DNA of 6,671 nucleotides from an uncultured Neomegalonema sp. (GTDB lineage Bacteria; Pseudomonadota; Alphaproteobacteria; Rhodobacterales; Rhodobacteraceae), in NCBI GenBank assembly GCA_937958345.1, contig CALGNW010000180.1:1-6671 (forward strand), written 5' to 3'. The first letter of the stretch is position 1. Each line of letters opens with the position of its first letter. The translations under genes and the position numbers were made by a program. This document shows, in pieces, positions 6,167 to 6,671 of the stretch. A model generated the notes under the pieces. That model was not told where the DNA came from, made no database searches, and worked only from the letters and a program-made list of their open reading frames with translations.

Positions 6167-6174
6167 CACCCGCC

Positions 6175-6671
6175 ATGGATCTCAATCTCGACGGAACCCG
6201 TGTTCTGATCACCGCCGGTGCATCGGGCATCGGGTTGGAGACAGCGCGCGCTTTCCTTGAAGAGGGCGCGCAGGTCGCTATATGCGACGTAGATCCCACC
6301 GCTGTCAGTGCGCTGGCCGAGACGGACCCCGCCCTGATCGCGGCGCTGGCCGATGTCACCGACCGTCCGGTGATTGCGGGTTTCATCGCCGAGGCTGCCG
6401 ACCGGATGGGCGGGCTGGATGTCCTCATCAACAACGCGGGCATCGCGGGGCCGACGGCGGCTGTCGAAGACGTCGATCCCGGCGACTGGGACCGCTGTAT
6501 CGAAGTTTGCCTGACGGGCCAGTTCAACTGCGTTCAGGTCGCGCTGCCGTATCTGCGCCGGTCGGATAACCCGAGCATCATCAATCTCAGTTCTGCCGCC
6601 GGTCGTCTCGGCTTCGGCATGCGAACGCCCTATGCGGCGGCAAAATGGGGCGTCATCGGCCTGACAAAATC
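6175..6671 (+). CDS. Short-chain dehydrogenase/reductase (SDR), partial
   Basis: The first 165 codons of a classical SDR are present and the gene runs off the window; such proteins are usually about 250 residues long. The cofactor motif is TAGASGIG (13-20), with Ala14 where most members have Gly (TGxxxGIG). Asp38 at the end of the second strand (ICDVD) suggests preference for NAD(H) over NADP(H). LDVLINNAGIAG (81-92) is the NNAG structural motif. The catalytic serine is in INLSSAAG (Ser139/140), and the YxxxK pair is Tyr153 and Lys157 (YAAAK). The tetrad asparagine, normally in a VNLxG helix, is replaced by Cys112 in EVCLTGQF. Cytosolic oxidoreductase activity on a hydroxyl or keto substrate is likely, but the substrate cannot be read from this fragment. 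The start is supported by GAAAGG eight bases upstream, which sits in an inverted repeat. The gene follows regA by 134 bp on the same strand. Confidence 0.92.
   Translation, partial: MDLNLDGTRVLITAGASGIGLETARAFLEEGAQVAICDVDPTAVSALAETDPALIAALADVTDRPVIAGFIAEAADRMGGLDVLINNAGIAGPTAAVEDVDPGDWDRCIEVCLTGQFNCVQVALPYLRRSDNPSIINLSSAAGRLGFGMRTPYAAAKWGVIGLTK

Larger units (their letters stand above)
6055..6167 (+). repeat. Inverted repeats forming alternative hairpins before the dehydrogenase gene
   Basis: Three pairings are visible between regA and the next gene. GAAGGCG (6055-6061) pairs with CGCCTTC (6088-6094). GCCTTTCACG (6134-6143) pairs perfectly over ten bases with CGTGAAAGGC (6158-6167) across a 14-nt loop; this right arm contains the GAAAGG ribosome site of the dehydrogenase gene. 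In competition with both, GAAGGCGTTTCC (6055-6066) can pair with GGAACGCCTTTC (6129-6140) with one bulged T and one G-U pair. The first two hide the ribosome site and the third would free it. No T-run follows, so it is not a standard terminator. The complementarity is seen; a switching role is inferred. Confidence 0.5.

Overview
The window looks like chromosomal DNA of an alphaproteobacterium of the order Rhodobacterales (Rhodobacter/Roseobacter group). The main reason is a RegA/PrrA response regulator whose second half (phospho-lysine region, PPPPENPMSADRVRWEH linker, C-terminal Fis-type helix-turn-helix) matches what I know of the Rhodobacter protein almost residue for residue. It sits close to a RegB/PrrB redox kinase and a SenC/SCO1 copper protein. 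The moderately high GC, with third positions rich in G and C, produces many long antisense open frames that I judge spurious.

Layout, left to right. (1) 1-2312, minus strand: the N-terminal 770 codons of a large multi-PAS, membrane-anchored protein of the histidine-kinase superfamily, cut by the window edge. Its H-box has Gln in place of the phospho-acceptor His, and its first ATP-binding motif is eroded. It is therefore a probable DivL-like pseudokinase. (2) 2313-2434: a 122-bp spacer with a 7-bp stem-loop just after regB. (3) 2435-3799, minus: regB, the redox-responsive histidine kinase, with six membrane segments, the quinone-site motif, the H-box and the redox cysteine all present. (4) 3800-3940: divergent regulatory region. 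(5) 3941-4564, plus: senC, copper chaperone for cytochrome oxidase assembly. (6) 4552-5442, minus: an EamA/DMT-family transporter that overlaps senC tail to tail by 13 bp. (7) 5443-5482: a 40-bp divergent spacer. (8) 5483-6040, plus: regA. (9) 6041-6174: a spacer rich in inverted and direct repeats, one of which contains the ribosome binding site of the next gene. (10) 6175 to the edge, plus: a short-chain dehydrogenase/reductase, truncated.

How the genes fit together: RegB senses the redox state of the respiratory chain through the quinone pool and a cysteine, and signals to RegA. RegA is a global regulator of respiration, photosynthesis, nitrogen and carbon fixation genes in this group. SenC helps assemble the cbb3-type oxidase whose activity feeds back on RegB. 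In Rhodobacter, senC and regA are adjacent and co-oriented; here an oppositely oriented transporter gene separates them. The DivL-like gene lies downstream of regB on the same strand. DivL belongs to the CckA-ChpT-CtrA cell-cycle/motility pathway, so the arrangement places redox signalling next to a CtrA-pathway component.

I found no tRNA, rRNA, CRISPR array, insertion sequence or attachment site. The most notable points are the non-canonical kinase, the split senC/regA arrangement, and the potentially switchable RNA leader in front of the dehydrogenase gene.
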